Source of the DNA: Aquisalinus flavus
GTDB taxonomy: Bacteria > Pseudomonadota > Alphaproteobacteria > Caulobacterales > Parvularculaceae
Direction of reading: 5' to 3'
Assembly: GCF_022559625.1 (NCBI RefSeq)
Contig: NZ_CP042288.1
Location: 768,409-832,408, forward strand
DNA: 64,000 nt
Made by a program: the position numbers and the translations under genes. The notes below the pieces were generated by a model. That model ran no database searches and was not told where the DNA came from. It saw only the letters and a list, made by a program, of their open reading frames with translations. Positions within the stretch are counted from its first letter, which is position 1, and each line of letters opens with the position of its first letter. Shown in pieces: positions 34,557 through 44,735 of the stretch.

Positions 34557-36893
34557 TTACGCCTCTGCCTTGAGGATGCGCACCTCATAGACCGGCGCAT
34601 CGCTGCCGCGTGTCTCGAAGCGCACGGCGACCTTGTCCTTGCCGGCTGTCAGTTCCTGCGGCAGTGGATAGTCGACGGCGACAAATTCCGGCTTGCCTGG
34701 TTCTTTGCGGCGCTCATTGGCGATCAGCTGGCCATCGACGATGACGTCGAAATTCTTGTCGGTCTCCTCGCCCCAATACAGGACCTGCAGGATTGCCGGG
34801 CCATCGGGCACGGCCATGTCGAACTCGATGTAATTGCCGACGCCCCACCAGGCCGTTCGGCCATTCTTGCCGCCGAAAGCGATGACGTCGGACTGGTTCG
34901 TACGGAAATCATGGTCGCGCTCCGGCTGCATCTCGCCGAGATAGATGACGTCGGCGGTGCGGGCTTCCAGCGCTGCCTTTGCTGCCTGCTCGGCGCGAAA
35001 TTCCTCGCTCTTCGTCGACCATTCGTCTTCGGAGAAGGTCGGGAAATAGACTGCGGCACGGTTTTCGTATTGGTCGAAAAACGGCGTCAGCGTCACGGCT
35101 GCGGGTTTGGCATTTGTCATGCGATAGGTCGCGAACGACCCGGCGACGGGTGTCAGGGAGGCGCTGACATCATCGCCGACAAGGGCAGGGGGCAACTCCG
35201 TCATTTCTTGCGCGCCCGGGCCGAGATTGGCGGCGAGCACCAGCGGGCCGTGGCGGAAGGTGACCGTGTTCGGCTCGTCCGGTGACGGCGCGACGGCGAG
35301 CGTCATGGGCAGGGTCAGGGTGATCGTATCGCCAGTCTGCCAGGCGCGCGTGATCCTTGCATAGCCACCGCCAGCGCTGACCGCGACAGGGTCGCCATTG
35401 ACGGCGAGGGAGGGTGCATCGCACCAGCCCGGCAGGCGGAAGGCGAGCGTGCGCTCTTCCGAGGGAGCGGTGTTCACCGTGAAGGCGATATCCTCGGACA
35501 TCGGATAATCGGTCCGCACTGAAAGGCTCATGCCGCCCATTTTCCAGTCGACGTCAGACGGCATATAGAGGTTGGTGTACAGCGTATCGGCCGATTGCCA
35601 GTAGGCCGAATCGCCATGCTTGGCGTGGCTCTCCATGCCGGAGCCGACACAGCACCAGAAGCTCTCGGTCGGCTCTGAATAGGTTCGGCGCGAGCCGCTG
35701 CGCATCGGCATGAAATAGACGAACATACCCGTTTCCGGGTGCTGGTGCGCCATGATGTGGTTGATGTGCATGTTCTCGTAGTCATCGAACAGCCCCGGGT
35801 CCATCGACCAGCCATACAAGTGCCGGCCCAGCTTCATCATGTTGTAGGTGTTGCAGGCCTCGCAGGTGCGGTCGGTCAGGGCTCCGGCGATGACATCGGG
35901 CGGCGGGAAATGTTCGCGCTCCGAATTGCCGCCAATGGCATAGGTATGATGGTCGAGGACGGTGCGATAGAAGAAGCGCGACGTGTCCGCCTTCTGCGTT
36001 TCGCCTGTGAGTTCATAGAGACGGGCAAGGCCGATCACCTTGGGGATCTGCGTATTGGCGTGCAGGCCGGGCAGGTTGTTCCGACCCTCAGCCAGCGGAT
36101 CAAGCACGGCCTTGTGACGAATCCTGTCTGCCACGGTGAGCCAGCGGTCGTTGCCCGTCAGGGCGTATGTGTTGGCATAGCTCTCGTTCAGGCCGCCATG
36201 CTCGGCCGCGAGAAGGCGCTGCATCTGCTCGTCATCGAGGCCTTCCAGAATGGTCGCGAGATAGCCGGCAAGCCCCAGCATGACCGGTTCTGCCTGTTCG
36301 TTCCCGGCCAGCTGCCATGCATCGATGAGCCCTGCATGAATCTTGTGCCAGGTGTAGAGCGGTACCCAGCCGCCATTGATGTCGAAGCCGCTGGTGCGGA
36401 TATCGCCATTGCGGATTTCCTCGAAGACGATCTTGCCGTCGACCTCCTCGCCGTCGCGTTCGACGGTGGTGCCGCCGACATAGCCATCGCCATGGGCTGC
36501 CTGGCAGCGGGCGAGCTCGGCTACCGTATAGCCGATCGCCTGCTTGACGCGGTCGTCGCCCGTCTGTGCCCAGAGCATCGACAGGCCGGAAAGGTAATGG
36601 CCCAGCGTGTGCCCGGCGATGCCGCGCTTTTCCCAGCCGCCATAGACCGGCGCTTTCGGCTCCAGACCCGCGCTCCGGTGGAAATTATGGAGCAGCCGGT
36701 CGGGGTCGAGCGAGAGAAGGTAATCCCGGTTGCGCTCGATCGCGTTGAGGAAGATGGAGGGCGCCAGCGTCACGTCCCGCAGGGGCAGGGGGGAGGCCTT
36801 GATCCGGGCGTCCGTGGCGGCAAAGGCACCGAAAGACCCCGCCAGCGCAATGGCACTGGCCGAGGCCATGATGAAGCTGCGTCGTGATATCAT
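34557..36893 (-). CDS. GH127 beta-L-arabinofuranosidase-type glycoside hydrolase (DUF1680)
   Basis: This is a 778-residue exported enzyme. The N terminus MISRRSFIMASASAIALAG resembles a twin-arginine signal. The GH127 core contains GHTLGHYLSGLSMLW, GLNESYANTYALTG and the zinc/catalytic cluster CEACNTYNMMK (Glu345, Cys347) with FWCCVGSGMESHAK (Cys414, Cys415), equivalent to the Glu-Cys-Cys-Cys site of HypBA1, in which a cysteine is the nucleophile. C-terminal beta-rich domains follow. It should release L-arabinose from beta-linked arabinofuranosides, feeding AraA/B/D. It is divergent from the symporter gene, with a shared 256-base promoter region. Confidence 0.9.
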   Translation of the reverse strand: MISRRSFIMASASAIALAGSFGAFAATDARIKASPLPLRDVTLAPSIFLNAIERNRDYLLSLDPDRLLHNFHRSAGLEPKAPVYGGWEKRGIAGHTLGHYLSGLSMLWAQTGDDRVKQAIGYTVAELARCQAAHGDGYVGGTTVERDGEEVDGKIVFEEIRNGDIRTSGFDINGGWVPLYTWHKIHAGLIDAWQLAGNEQAEPVMLGLAGYLATILEGLDDEQMQRLLAAEHGGLNESYANTYALTGNDRWLTVADRIRHKAVLDPLAEGRNNLPGLHANTQIPKVIGLARLYELTGETQKADTSRFFYRTVLDHHTYAIGGNSEREHFPPPDVIAGALTDRTCEACNTYNMMKLGRHLYGWSMDPGLFDDYENMHINHIMAHQHPETGMFVYFMPMRSGSRRTYSEPTESFWCCVGSGMESHAKHGDSAYWQSADTLYTNLYMPSDVDWKMGGMSLSVRTDYPMSEDIAFTVNTAPSEERTLAFRLPGWCDAPSLAVNGDPVAVSAGGGYARITRAWQTGDTITLTLPMTLAVAPSPDEPNTVTFRHGPLVLAANLGPGAQEMTELPPALVGDDVSASLTPVAGSFATYRMTNAKPAAVTLTPFFDQYENRAAVYFPTFSEDEWSTKSEEFRAEQAAKAALEARTADVIYLGEMQPERDHDFRTNQSDVIAFGGKNGRTAWWGVGNYIEFDMAVPDGPAILQVLYWGEETDKNFDVIVDGQLIANERRKEPGKPEFVAVDYPLPQELTAGKDKVAVRFETRGSDAPVYEVRILKAEA

Positions 36894-37038
36894 CGTTCAT
36901 TCCTCGCGGATCGCGACACCGTCCCGCCGGGGAAAATTCTCTTGCCGCGCGACCCTGCTTCAGGCGTAACCCCGGCGGTCCGGTGGAGCAATGGCGGTGT
37001 ACCATCGCAAACGATTTCATTTTTTTGATCGCAGACCA

Positions 37039-37052
37039 TGTTAGCGCTTTCG
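37039..37052. promoter_or_regulatory. Candidate LacI-type operator between GH127 and symporter genes
   Basis: TGTTAGCGCT at 37039–37048, followed by TTCG, resembles a LacI-family operator with a central GC/CG step and one clear half (TGTTAGC-GCT). It lies within the divergent promoter region between the GH127 gene and the sodium/sugar symporter gene. Only the left half matches a perfect palindrome, so this is a weak candidate. Confidence 0.35.
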
Positions 37053-37149
37053 GTTAAAAGAGGGCACCAGCGGAGCAGCTGAAAACTAAACAAAAACAGC
37101 CGGATCGGCTCGCGGGCACGGTCTGGCATCCGGTTAGAGGGATGGGAAA

Positions 37150-38808
37150 ATGAGTTTCGGAACGTTGGATTGGGCCGTGTTGGGCCTCTTCATGCTGGCC
37201 TTGCTGGGCATCGTTGTGTGGGTGGCGAGGCAGAAGGACGACGACACGGAAGATTACTTCCTCGCCGGACGCAATGCGACATGGCTCGCGATCGGCGCGT
37301 CGATCTTTGCTTCCAACATCGGCTCGGAGCACCTGGTCGGCCTTGCCTCTGCCGGTGCGCAAACCGGCATGGCGCAGGCGCACTGGGAATTCCATTCCTG
37401 GATCATCATCATTCTCGCCTGGGTGTTCGTGCCGTTCTACTGGCGCACACAGATCTTCACGACGCCCGAGTTCCTCGAGAAACGCTATTCCTCCGAGACG
37501 CGGACCTTCTTCTCGTTCATTTCGCTCGTCGCCTATGTCATCACCAAGGTATCGGTGACGGTCTATGCCGGCGGTATCGCCATCCAGGAAATCTTCGGCA
37601 TCGACACGATGTTCGGGGTCGATTTCTTCTGGATCGCGGCGCTGTCGCTGATCGTGATCACCGGTGCCTACACCGTCATCGGCGGCATGAAGGCCGTGTT
37701 GTGGACATCCGTCCTGCAGACGCCGGTCCTCCTGCTCGGCTCGATCATCATCCTGTTTGCGGGCCTGACGCAGCTCGGCGGCGGCGCCGGCCTGTTCGAG
37801 GGCTTTGCCGAGATGAAGCGGATCAATGGCGATAACATGCATCTGTTCCGCCCGATCGACGATCCCGACTTCCCGTGGCCGGCCGTGGTCGGCGGCTCGG
37901 TGATCATCGGCCTGTGGTACTGGTGTACGGACCAGTACATCGTCCAGCGCGTTCTGTCCGCCCGTGACATGAAGCAGGCCCGTCAGGGTGCCATCTTCGG
38001 CGGTTACCTGAAACTGCTTCCGGTCTTCATCTTCCTCGTGCCGGGCATGATCGCCTATGCGCTGGCACAGAAGGGCATGCTCGACCTGTCCGGCGGTCCG
38101 GACACGGCGTTCCCGGTGATGGTGCGCGAGATGCTGCCGGTCGGTATCAAGGGCATCGTTCTCGGCGGGGCCATCGCCGCGCTGATGAGCTCGCTTGCCT
38201 CGCTGTTCAACTCCTCGGCGACGCTGTTCACGGTCGATTTCTACCAGCGCATGGTCAAGGACAAGTCGAAGAAGCATTACCTTGCCGTTGGCCGCTGGGC
38301 GACCATCGTCGTTACCGTGCTCGGCGTTCTCTGGGTGCCGGTACTGCGCTCCGGCCTGCTCGGCGACAACCTCTATGAAGCCCTGCAGCGGGTGCAGTCG
38401 CTGATAGCGCCGGCAATCGTCGCCGTGTTCTTCCTCGGCATCTTCTCCAACCGCATCACGCCTGCCGCCGGCTTCTGGGGACTGGTCGCGGGCTTTGCCG
38501 CCGGCATGCTCGGCCTGTTCCTGCAATTCGTGCCTGCGATCGCGCAATCGAACGTCCTGTTCTCGTGGGTCGCGAATATGAACTGGCTCTATTATTGCTG
38601 CGTCCTCCTGGCCTTCACCATCGTCGTGATGGTTCTCATCAGTCTCGTCACCAAAGCGCGGTCCGATGACGACCTTGACGGCCTGACCTACAAGTCGATC
38701 ACACCGGAGCAACGGGCTGAGGTTAAAGCGTCGGTCAGCAAGTGGGACTATATCAACTCCGCCATCATTCTCGGCATCATCGCCGCAGTCTACATCGCCT
38801 TCTGGTAG
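37150..38808 (+). CDS. Sodium/sugar symporter, SSS family
   Basis: This 552-residue inner-membrane transporter has about 14 hydrophobic segments. The opening LDWAVLGLFMLALLGIVVWVA, the segment DYFLAGRNATWLAIGASIFASNIGSEHLVGLA, GAYTVIGGMKAVLWT and the TDQYIVQRVLSARD loop are typical of SglT-like sodium:solute symporters. In this position it probably imports L-arabinose or a short arabinoside from the periplasm. It precedes araA by 67 bases on the same strand, so the four genes to araB probably form one operon. Confidence 0.92.
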   Translation: MSFGTLDWAVLGLFMLALLGIVVWVARQKDDDTEDYFLAGRNATWLAIGASIFASNIGSEHLVGLASAGAQTGMAQAHWEFHSWIIIILAWVFVPFYWRTQIFTTPEFLEKRYSSETRTFFSFISLVAYVITKVSVTVYAGGIAIQEIFGIDTMFGVDFFWIAALSLIVITGAYTVIGGMKAVLWTSVLQTPVLLLGSIIILFAGLTQLGGGAGLFEGFAEMKRINGDNMHLFRPIDDPDFPWPAVVGGSVIIGLWYWCTDQYIVQRVLSARDMKQARQGAIFGGYLKLLPVFIFLVPGMIAYALAQKGMLDLSGGPDTAFPVMVREMLPVGIKGIVLGGAIAALMSSLASLFNSSATLFTVDFYQRMVKDKSKKHYLAVGRWATIVVTVLGVLWVPVLRSGLLGDNLYEALQRVQSLIAPAIVAVFFLGIFSNRITPAAGFWGLVAGFAAGMLGLFLQFVPAIAQSNVLFSWVANMNWLYYCCVLLAFTIVVMVLISLVTKARSDDDLDGLTYKSITPEQRAEVKASVSKWDYINSAIILGIIAAVYIAFW

Positions 38809-38875
38809 GGGAGGGTAAGTGTTCTCACTCGCCATTCCCTGCCATCTGACATCTGTAATTTTTTAGAGGCTCGTC

Positions 38876-40372
38876 ATGTTACCGTCTGATTTGAAAGCGC
38901 ATAAACTCTGGTTCGTTGTCGGCAGCCAGCATCTGTATGGCCCGAAAGTGCTCGAGCAGGTCGAGCAGAATGCCCGCGAGATCGCCGGGGCGCTCGGCCA
39001 GTTGCCGTCGATGCCGGCAAGCCTGGAGTTCAAGGCGGTGGTCACGACGCCGTCCGAAGTGCTGCGGGTGATGAAGGAGGCGAACCAGTCCGACGAGTGT
39101 GTCGGCCTCGTCCTGTGGATGCACACTTTTTCGCCGGCGAAAATGTGGATCGCCGGGCTGACGCAACTGCAAAAGCCGTTCCTGCATCTCAATACCCAGT
39201 TCAACCGCGATATCCCGTGGTCTGAAATCGACATGGATTTCATGAACCTCAACCAGTCTGCCCATGGTGACCGGGAGTTCGGCTATATCTGTTCGCGCCT
39301 GCGCATCGAGCGCCGTGTCGTTGCCGGCCACTGGAAGGACCCGTCGGTGCAGCAGCAGATTGCCGACTGGAGCCGGGTCGCCATCGGCAGGCATACGCTG
39401 CGCACCACGCGCATCGCCCGCTTCGGTGACAATATGCGCCGCGTGGCGGTGACCGAGGGTGACAAGGTCGAGGCGGAAATGAAGCTCGGCGCAACTGTCG
39501 ACGGCTATGGCCTCGGCGACCTGGCCGAGCGGGTCGATGCTGTCAGCGATGGCCGCGTGGAAGAGGATATCGACCGGGTCAGCGAGCTCTACACCGTGCC
39601 GGGCGATCTCGCCCGCGGCGGCGATCGTCACCAGTCGCTGATCGATGCGCTGCGCATCGAGCTCGGCATTCGCGATTTCCTTCAGGACAATGATTACCAG
39701 GGTTTCACGACCACGTTCGAGATTCTGCACGGGCTGAAACAGCTGCCCGGTATCGGCGCCCAGCGCATCATGGCCGATGGCTATGGCTTCGGTGCCGAGG
39801 GCGACTGGAAGACGGCGGTGCTGGTGCGCACCATGAAGATGATGGCGCACGGGCTCGATGGCGGCACGTCCTTCATGGAGGACTACACCTATCACCTCGA
39901 CGAGAACGGAACCTGCGTGCTCGGCTCGCACATGCTGGAGATCTGTCCGACCATCGCCGCGGACAAGCCGCGCCTTGCCGTGCATCCGCTGGCGATCGGC
40001 GGCAAGGAAGACCCGGTGCGGCTGATCTTCACCACGCCGGAGGGTCCGGCGATCAACGTCTCGATGATGGATATGGGCAACCGCTTCCGTCTCGTCTGCG
40101 GCGAGCTCGACGTGCTGCACCGGACAGAGAGCATGCCGAAACTGCCCGTGGCGAGCGCCTTCTGGAACACCAAGCCTGATTTCGCGACCGGTACGGCTGC
40201 ATGGATCCAGGCCGGCGGGGCGCATCATTCGTGCTTCTCCATGTCGCTGAAGACGCACCAGATCCGCGATCTCGCCGAAATGGTCGGGATCGAGCTGCTG
40301 GTCATCGACGGTGACACGACGATCGACAGGTTCAAGGCCGAGATCAGGGCCAACGAGGCGTACTACAAATAG
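38876..40372 (+). CDS. araA: L-arabinose isomerase
   Basis: This 498-residue cytoplasmic metalloenzyme converts L-arabinose to L-ribulose. Length and sequence match the family throughout: [14 protein letters not shown] at the N terminus, [63 protein letters not shown] and GAHHSCFS near the C terminus. The metal-binding Glu/His residues occur in the [10 protein letters not shown] and MLEICPTIA regions. araD starts 70 bases downstream. Together with araB and araD it provides the complete bacterial isomerase route to D-xylulose-5-phosphate. Confidence 0.98.
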   Translation: MLPSDLKAHKLWFVVGSQHLYGPKVLEQVEQNAREIAGALGQLPSMPASLEFKAVVTTPSEVLRVMKEANQSDECVGLVLWMHTFSPAKMWIAGLTQLQKPFLHLNTQFNRDIPWSEIDMDFMNLNQSAHGDREFGYICSRLRIERRVVAGHWKDPSVQQQIADWSRVAIGRHTLRTTRIARFGDNMRRVAVTEGDKVEAEMKLGATVDGYGLGDLAERVDAVSDGRVEEDIDRVSELYTVPGDLARGGDRHQSLIDALRIELGIRDFLQDNDYQGFTTTFEILHGLKQLPGIGAQRIMADGYGFGAEGDWKTAVLVRTMKMMAHGLDGGTSFMEDYTYHLDENGTCVLGSHMLEICPTIAADKPRLAVHPLAIGGKEDPVRLIFTTPEGPAINVSMMDMGNRFRLVCGELDVLHRTESMPKLPVASAFWNTKPDFATGTAAWIQAGGAHHSCFSMSLKTHQIRDLAEMVGIELLVIDGDTTIDRFKAEIRANEAYYK

Positions 40373-40442
40373 GCCGTATGCGCTCTATGTCCTTGTATGG
40401 AAGTATCGGGCATGGAGCGGTAACGCGGAAAGGAGTGCGATC

Positions 40443-41135
40443 ATGAGCTCTCTTGAAGAGATGAAGAAACAGGTGTTCGAGGCGAACATGGCGCTGGTCG
40501 GCCATGGCCTCGTCATCCTGACCTGGGGCAATGTCAGCGGCATCATGCGCGCGGAGGGGATCGTCGTGATCAAGCCCTCCGGCGTGCCCTATGACGAGAT
40601 GAAGGCCGAAGACATGGTCGCGATCGATCTCGACGGCAACAAGGTCGAGGGCAAGCTGAAGCCGTCCTCGGATACCGCCACCCACCTTGTACTCTACAAG
40701 GCGTTCAAGGAAATCGGCGGGGTCGCGCACACTCATTCGACCCATGGCGCGGCCTGGGCGCAGGCGGGCATGTCGATCCCGCTGACCGGCACGACCCATG
40801 CGGATTATTTCTCCGACGCCATTCCCTGTACCCGCGACATGACACAGGCAGAGATCGAAGGCGAATTCGAGAAGACCACCGGCGATGTCATCGTCGAGAC
40901 CTTCGGCAATCGCAATCCGATGCATATTCCGGGCGTCCTGGTGAAGAACCACGCGCCTTTCACCTGGGGCAAGAGCCCGGCGGAGGCGGTGCGCAATTCC
41001 GTGGTGCTGGAAGAGGTCGCGAAGATGGGCGCCATTGCCCACAGCCTCAACCCCAATTTATCCATGAATGATCACCTGACCCGCAAGCATTTCGAGCGCA
41101 AGCACGGCCCGAATGCCTATTACGGTCAGGGCTAG
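40443..41135 (+). CDS. araD: L-ribulose-5-phosphate 4-epimerase
   Basis: This 230-residue class II aldolase-fold zinc enzyme epimerises L-ribulose-5-P to D-xylulose-5-P. Visible features are [25 protein letters not shown], the zinc histidines in [14 protein letters not shown] and the late HAPFTWG. I start at the ATG at 40443, which follows GGAAAGGAG at 40427–40435; the longer open frame covers the araA end in another frame and is not supported. It lies between araA and araB, giving the order A-D-B. Confidence 0.96.
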   Translation: MSSLEEMKKQVFEANMALVGHGLVILTWGNVSGIMRAEGIVVIKPSGVPYDEMKAEDMVAIDLDGNKVEGKLKPSSDTATHLVLYKAFKEIGGVAHTHSTHGAAWAQAGMSIPLTGTTHADYFSDAIPCTRDMTQAEIEGEFEKTTGDVIVETFGNRNPMHIPGVLVKNHAPFTWGKSPAEAVRNSVVLEEVAKMGAIAHSLNPNLSMNDHLTRKHFERKHGPNAYYGQG

Positions 41136-41165
41136 ATCGACCCTGAGACCGAACGGAGCAATCAA

Positions 41166-42818
41166 GTGAGCGAGCAGAAACTAGTCCTCGGCCTCGACTA
41201 TGGCACGGATTCGGCGCGCGCCTTCCTGGCCGACGCGCTGACCGGGGAGACCCTCGGCATGTCGGTCGCGCCTTATGAGCGCTGGAGCCGGCGGCTTTAT
41301 TGCGAGCCGGCGAAGGACCAGTATCGTCAGCACCCGCAGGACTATATCGATGCGCTTGAGGCGAGCGTCGCTGATGCGCTGGCCCAGGCGGGCGAGGGCG
41401 CCGGACAGAACGTCGTCGGCATCTCGTTCGACACGACCGGGTCGACCCCGTGCCTCGTCGACGAGGCGGGCATCCCGCTCGCCCTGCGCGATGATTTCGC
41501 CGAGGAGCCGGACGCGATGTTCGTGCTGTGGAAGGACCACACGGCGATCAGGGAAGCCGAGCATATCAACACCCTGTCTAAGACGTGGAACACGGATTAT
41601 CTGAAATATGTCGGCGGCATCTATTCATCCGAGTGGGTGCTGGCGAAGATGGCCCATGTGCTGAAGGGCAATGACAGGGTGCATAATGTGGCGCGCGCCT
41701 GGATCGAGCATTGCGACTGGATGCCGGCGCTGCTGACCGGCAAGGTCGAGCCTGGCGAGGTGCGCCGCGGGCGCTGCGCGGCAGGTCACAAGGCTTTGTG
41801 GGCGGAAGAATGGGGCGGCCTGCCGGAAGACGGGTTCCTGACCGCAATCGAGCCGCGCCTTGCCGGCTATCGCGAGCGTTTTTCTGCCGAGACCTTCACC
41901 AGCGACAAGCCGGCCGGGACGATCCTGCCGGAATGGGCTGACAGGCTGGGGATTTCGCGCGAAGCGGTCGTCGGCATCGGCGCGTTCGACTGCCATATGG
42001 GCGCGGTCGGCGGCGAGGTGCGGCCGGGCAGTCTGAGCCGGGTCATCGGCACCTCGACCTGCGATATCATGATCGCGCCGGAAGAGACGATCGGCGGGCG
42101 GACCGTCGCCGGCATTTGCGGGCAGGTCGATGGCTCCGTGGCGCCCGGCTATATCGGGCTCGAAGCCGGCCAGTCGGCCTTTGGCGATCTCTATGCCTGG
42201 TTCGCCGATGTGCTGGCCTGGCCTTTGAAGAACCTGATGGACGACCAGGCGGCGGCCGAGGCCGTGCGCGAGAAACTGATCCCGGCCCTGAGCAAGGCAG
42301 CCGAGAAGATCGCGCCGGAAGAGTCCTCCGTCATCGCCGTCGACTGGATGAATGGCCGGCGCACGCCCGATGCGAGCCAGGCGGTGAAGGGCGCGATTGC
42401 CGGCCTGTCGCTCGGCTCCGACGCGCCGCGCATCTTCCGGGCGCTGGTCGAGGCGACGTGCTTCGGCTCGCGCGCCATTGTCGAGCGCTTCCGCCGTGAG
42501 GGCATCGCCATTGACGATGTCATCGCGCTGGGCGGCGTTGCGCAGAAATCGCCGCTCGTCATGCAGATCATGGCCGATGTGCTGAACATGCCGATCCGGG
42601 TCGCCCGGTCGGAACAGACCTGTGCCCTCGGCGCGGCAATGTTCGCGGCGATTGCCAGCGGCGTACACAAGTCGGTCGAGGAGGCGCAATCCGCCATGGG
42701 GCAGGGCTTCGAGGCGGAATACACGCCCGACCCGGCGCGGGCTGCATGGTATGACAAGGTCTACCAGCAGCACTATGCGCCATTCGGCCAGTTCATCGAG
42801 ACGACGCTTACCGCCTGA
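41166..42818 (+). CDS. araB: Ribulokinase
   Basis: This is a 550-residue FGGY-family kinase. It phosphorylates L-ribulose to L-ribulose-5-phosphate using ATP. The start is a GTG preceded by GGAGCA. The sequence shows LGLDYGTDSARAFLAD, SFDTTGSTPCLVDE, WKDHTA, the substrate region EHCDWMPALLTG, IGTSTCDIMIAPEE and the C-terminal FGGY-like IALGGVAQKSPLVMQIMADV. It is the last gene of the arabinose operon and converges on the beta-helix lipoprotein gene. Confidence 0.96.
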   Translation: MSEQKLVLGLDYGTDSARAFLADALTGETLGMSVAPYERWSRRLYCEPAKDQYRQHPQDYIDALEASVADALAQAGEGAGQNVVGISFDTTGSTPCLVDEAGIPLALRDDFAEEPDAMFVLWKDHTAIREAEHINTLSKTWNTDYLKYVGGIYSSEWVLAKMAHVLKGNDRVHNVARAWIEHCDWMPALLTGKVEPGEVRRGRCAAGHKALWAEEWGGLPEDGFLTAIEPRLAGYRERFSAETFTSDKPAGTILPEWADRLGISREAVVGIGAFDCHMGAVGGEVRPGSLSRVIGTSTCDIMIAPEETIGGRTVAGICGQVDGSVAPGYIGLEAGQSAFGDLYAWFADVLAWPLKNLMDDQAAAEAVREKLIPALSKAAEKIAPEESSVIAVDWMNGRRTPDASQAVKGAIAGLSLGSDAPRIFRALVEATCFGSRAIVERFRREGIAIDDVIALGGVAQKSPLVMQIMADVLNMPIRVARSEQTCALGAAMFAAIASGVHKSVEEAQSAMGQGFEAEYTPDPARAAWYDKVYQQHYAPFGQFIETTLTA

Positions 42819-42820
42819 TT

Positions 42821-44533
42821 TTACTGACCGGCGGTGCGCTGCTGTAGCTGGTAGCGATAGAGCGAGGGCGCATTGGTGACCGGCTGGTTGATGAACTCCG
42901 TATAGGGAGCAGGACGGTAGTCCAGCGCGAACGCGCCATTGCCGGAGAGGCCGATGATGCGGGCATTCGGGCCTTCGGCGAGGCCTTCCAGCACTATCGT
43001 TTCGTCCGTCGCCTCATCCATGACCAGCTTGAGGTTCCAGGTGGTGTTGAACGCGCCATGGCCGGGCTGCCAGTAACCGGCACCGCTGCCATCCCAGACC
43101 GGAAAAGTCAGCTTTCCGTCCTTCTCCACGGGTGTGATGTGGAGGGTGACATTGTCGAACAGGTTCTGGTGGTTGGCACCGGCATGCTGGTCGAGCACGG
43201 GTTCGTCGAACACTTCCGTGTCGAGATAGACCGATTTGGTCGACTGAGTGTTGAAGCTGAGATCGTGCAGGACCGGATTGCGCACGGTCAGCCCCTCGAC
43301 CAGCATGTTATGGCAATTGCCAATGTGCACGGAATAATGGGCCATGCGCGTGCCGGTCGTTTCGATATCCCTGATCGTCACGCTGGCGCTGTCATAGGTG
43401 AGGATACCGCTATCGGCATTGGCGATCTCGACATCGCTGATCCAGCTGTTGAAGGCGCTGGTCAGATAGATGCCGTTATAGCCCTGCTCGACATGGTGGC
43501 CGAAGACGAGGGCAGGGGGAAATTCGAGGCGCAGGCCCTCTATGCCGATATTGCTCAAATGGTCCCACTGCGAAGCATAGGCAGGCAGGTCGGCACTGAT
43601 GTCGTGCAGTAATGGATCGGCAATGGTGACCATGTCGCCGTCGATCGCCTCAATGCGGGTCATCTGGCGGGCGAGGGCGCGGTCATGATAGGTCCAGTGA
43701 TGTGATCCGACCTCGATATCCGGATCATTGTAGATCTCGTCGATCAGCGGGCCGTCCTCGCCGGCACGATTGAACCATTGCACCTGGACGACGTCGCCGG
43801 CGGACAGGCTGTCATTGTTCTCCATACGGATGGTGCGCTCGCCGCGGGTGCCTTCGGCCAGGGTCGCCAGCACATTGGCGGGCGCGTCATAGCGCGGCAG
43901 GTAGCCGGCAGGGCGGCCATCGGGGACCTTGACCCAGATCATGCCGCCGCTCCAGGAATATTCCGAGAAGAGGACGTCGAGGTTCTTGTCCGTTTCGACC
44001 TGGCGCTTGTCGAGCTCGACAATGTATTCTCGCAACTCGTCGAGCGCATCCGATTGGTCGATCATGGTGAGCGGGCGGGGGAAGTGCAGTGTCGTGCCGC
44101 CTTCACCCGAGCCGGCGCCTTTCAGGATGAAGTCGCTGCGGTCGATGAACAGAATGTCGGACAGGATGAAGCGTCCTGCCGGAAATTCCACGGTCACGGG
44201 ACCCTCTATATCCCGCGCGGCCTCGAAGGCGGCGAGGACGGCGCGGGAGTCGTCGATCTCGTCATTGGCGACGGCGCCATGGCCGGTGACGCTGATGACG
44301 GTGCCGGTTTTTGCCGGCAGCGGCGCGGTTCCGAATTCATACCCGGCATAGGAGAAATCGGGGAGATAATTGCCCGTTCCGGACGCCATGCCAGTCAGGA
44401 TTTCGGGCAGGTCAGCCGGTTGCTCATCGGCCCGCGACGAGCAGCCCGTCATCAGGGCGAGGCTGGATACAGCCATGAGAAAGGGCTTCAAGCTATTGAA
44501 ATTGATCGGCTTTCTTGTCTCTTGATGGGTCAT
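42821..44533 (-). CDS. Exported lipoprotein with pectate-lyase-like right-handed beta-helix
   Basis: This 570-residue protein has a lipoprotein signal (MTGC at Cys31). I place the start at the ATG at 44533, with GGAGG seven bases upstream; the frame stays open far beyond it without support. The N-terminal part (VISVTGHGAVANDEIDDSRAVLAAF … FILSDILFIDRSDFILKGAG) is the pectate-lyase-3-type entry to a parallel beta-helix, followed by repeated short strands such as VTIRDIETTGTRMAHYSVHIG and LVEGLTVRNPVLHDLSF. It is probably a polysaccharide lyase or hydrolase acting at the cell surface or periplasm. The catalytic residues and family are not recognised. Confidence 0.75.
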   Translation of the reverse strand: MTHQETRKPINFNSLKPFLMAVSSLALMTGCSSRADEQPADLPEILTGMASGTGNYLPDFSYAGYEFGTAPLPAKTGTVISVTGHGAVANDEIDDSRAVLAAFEAARDIEGPVTVEFPAGRFILSDILFIDRSDFILKGAGSGEGGTTLHFPRPLTMIDQSDALDELREYIVELDKRQVETDKNLDVLFSEYSWSGGMIWVKVPDGRPAGYLPRYDAPANVLATLAEGTRGERTIRMENNDSLSAGDVVQVQWFNRAGEDGPLIDEIYNDPDIEVGSHHWTYHDRALARQMTRIEAIDGDMVTIADPLLHDISADLPAYASQWDHLSNIGIEGLRLEFPPALVFGHHVEQGYNGIYLTSAFNSWISDVEIANADSGILTYDSASVTIRDIETTGTRMAHYSVHIGNCHNMLVEGLTVRNPVLHDLSFNTQSTKSVYLDTEVFDEPVLDQHAGANHQNLFDNVTLHITPVEKDGKLTFPVWDGSGAGYWQPGHGAFNTTWNLKLVMDEATDETIVLEGLAEGPNARIIGLSGNGAFALDYRPAPYTEFINQPVTNAPSLYRYQLQQRTAGQ

Positions 44534-44635
44534 TCCGGTTTCCTCCGCGTTGCTTATCGGCAACATTTTTTGTTCAGTTTCCGGTTTTTTGTGCCTTTGG
44601 GAAAGAATTTCTCGTTTTCGCTCTTGCCCATATTT

Positions 44636-44670
44636 TGCCACCGGTGACATAGTCATTGTTACCGGTGGCA
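44636..44670. promoter_or_regulatory. Paired operator-like sites in the beta-helix/TonB receptor divergent promoter
   Basis: TGCCACCGGTGACA (44636–44649) and TGTTACCGGTGGCA (44657–44670) face each other as an inverted pair around a short AT-rich spacer, each with a central CCGG. Near-identical single sites occur at 48931–48944 and 51080–51093. They are the best candidates for binding by the LacI-family regulator encoded at 49946. The pair sits midway between the divergent genes, where one repressor could control both. Confidence 0.75.
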
Positions 44671-44735
44671 AAATCATAATGCAAAACAATTTTTTGCCGA
44701 GCGGGACAATGATGAAGTTTCTGGGAGGAAATGAA

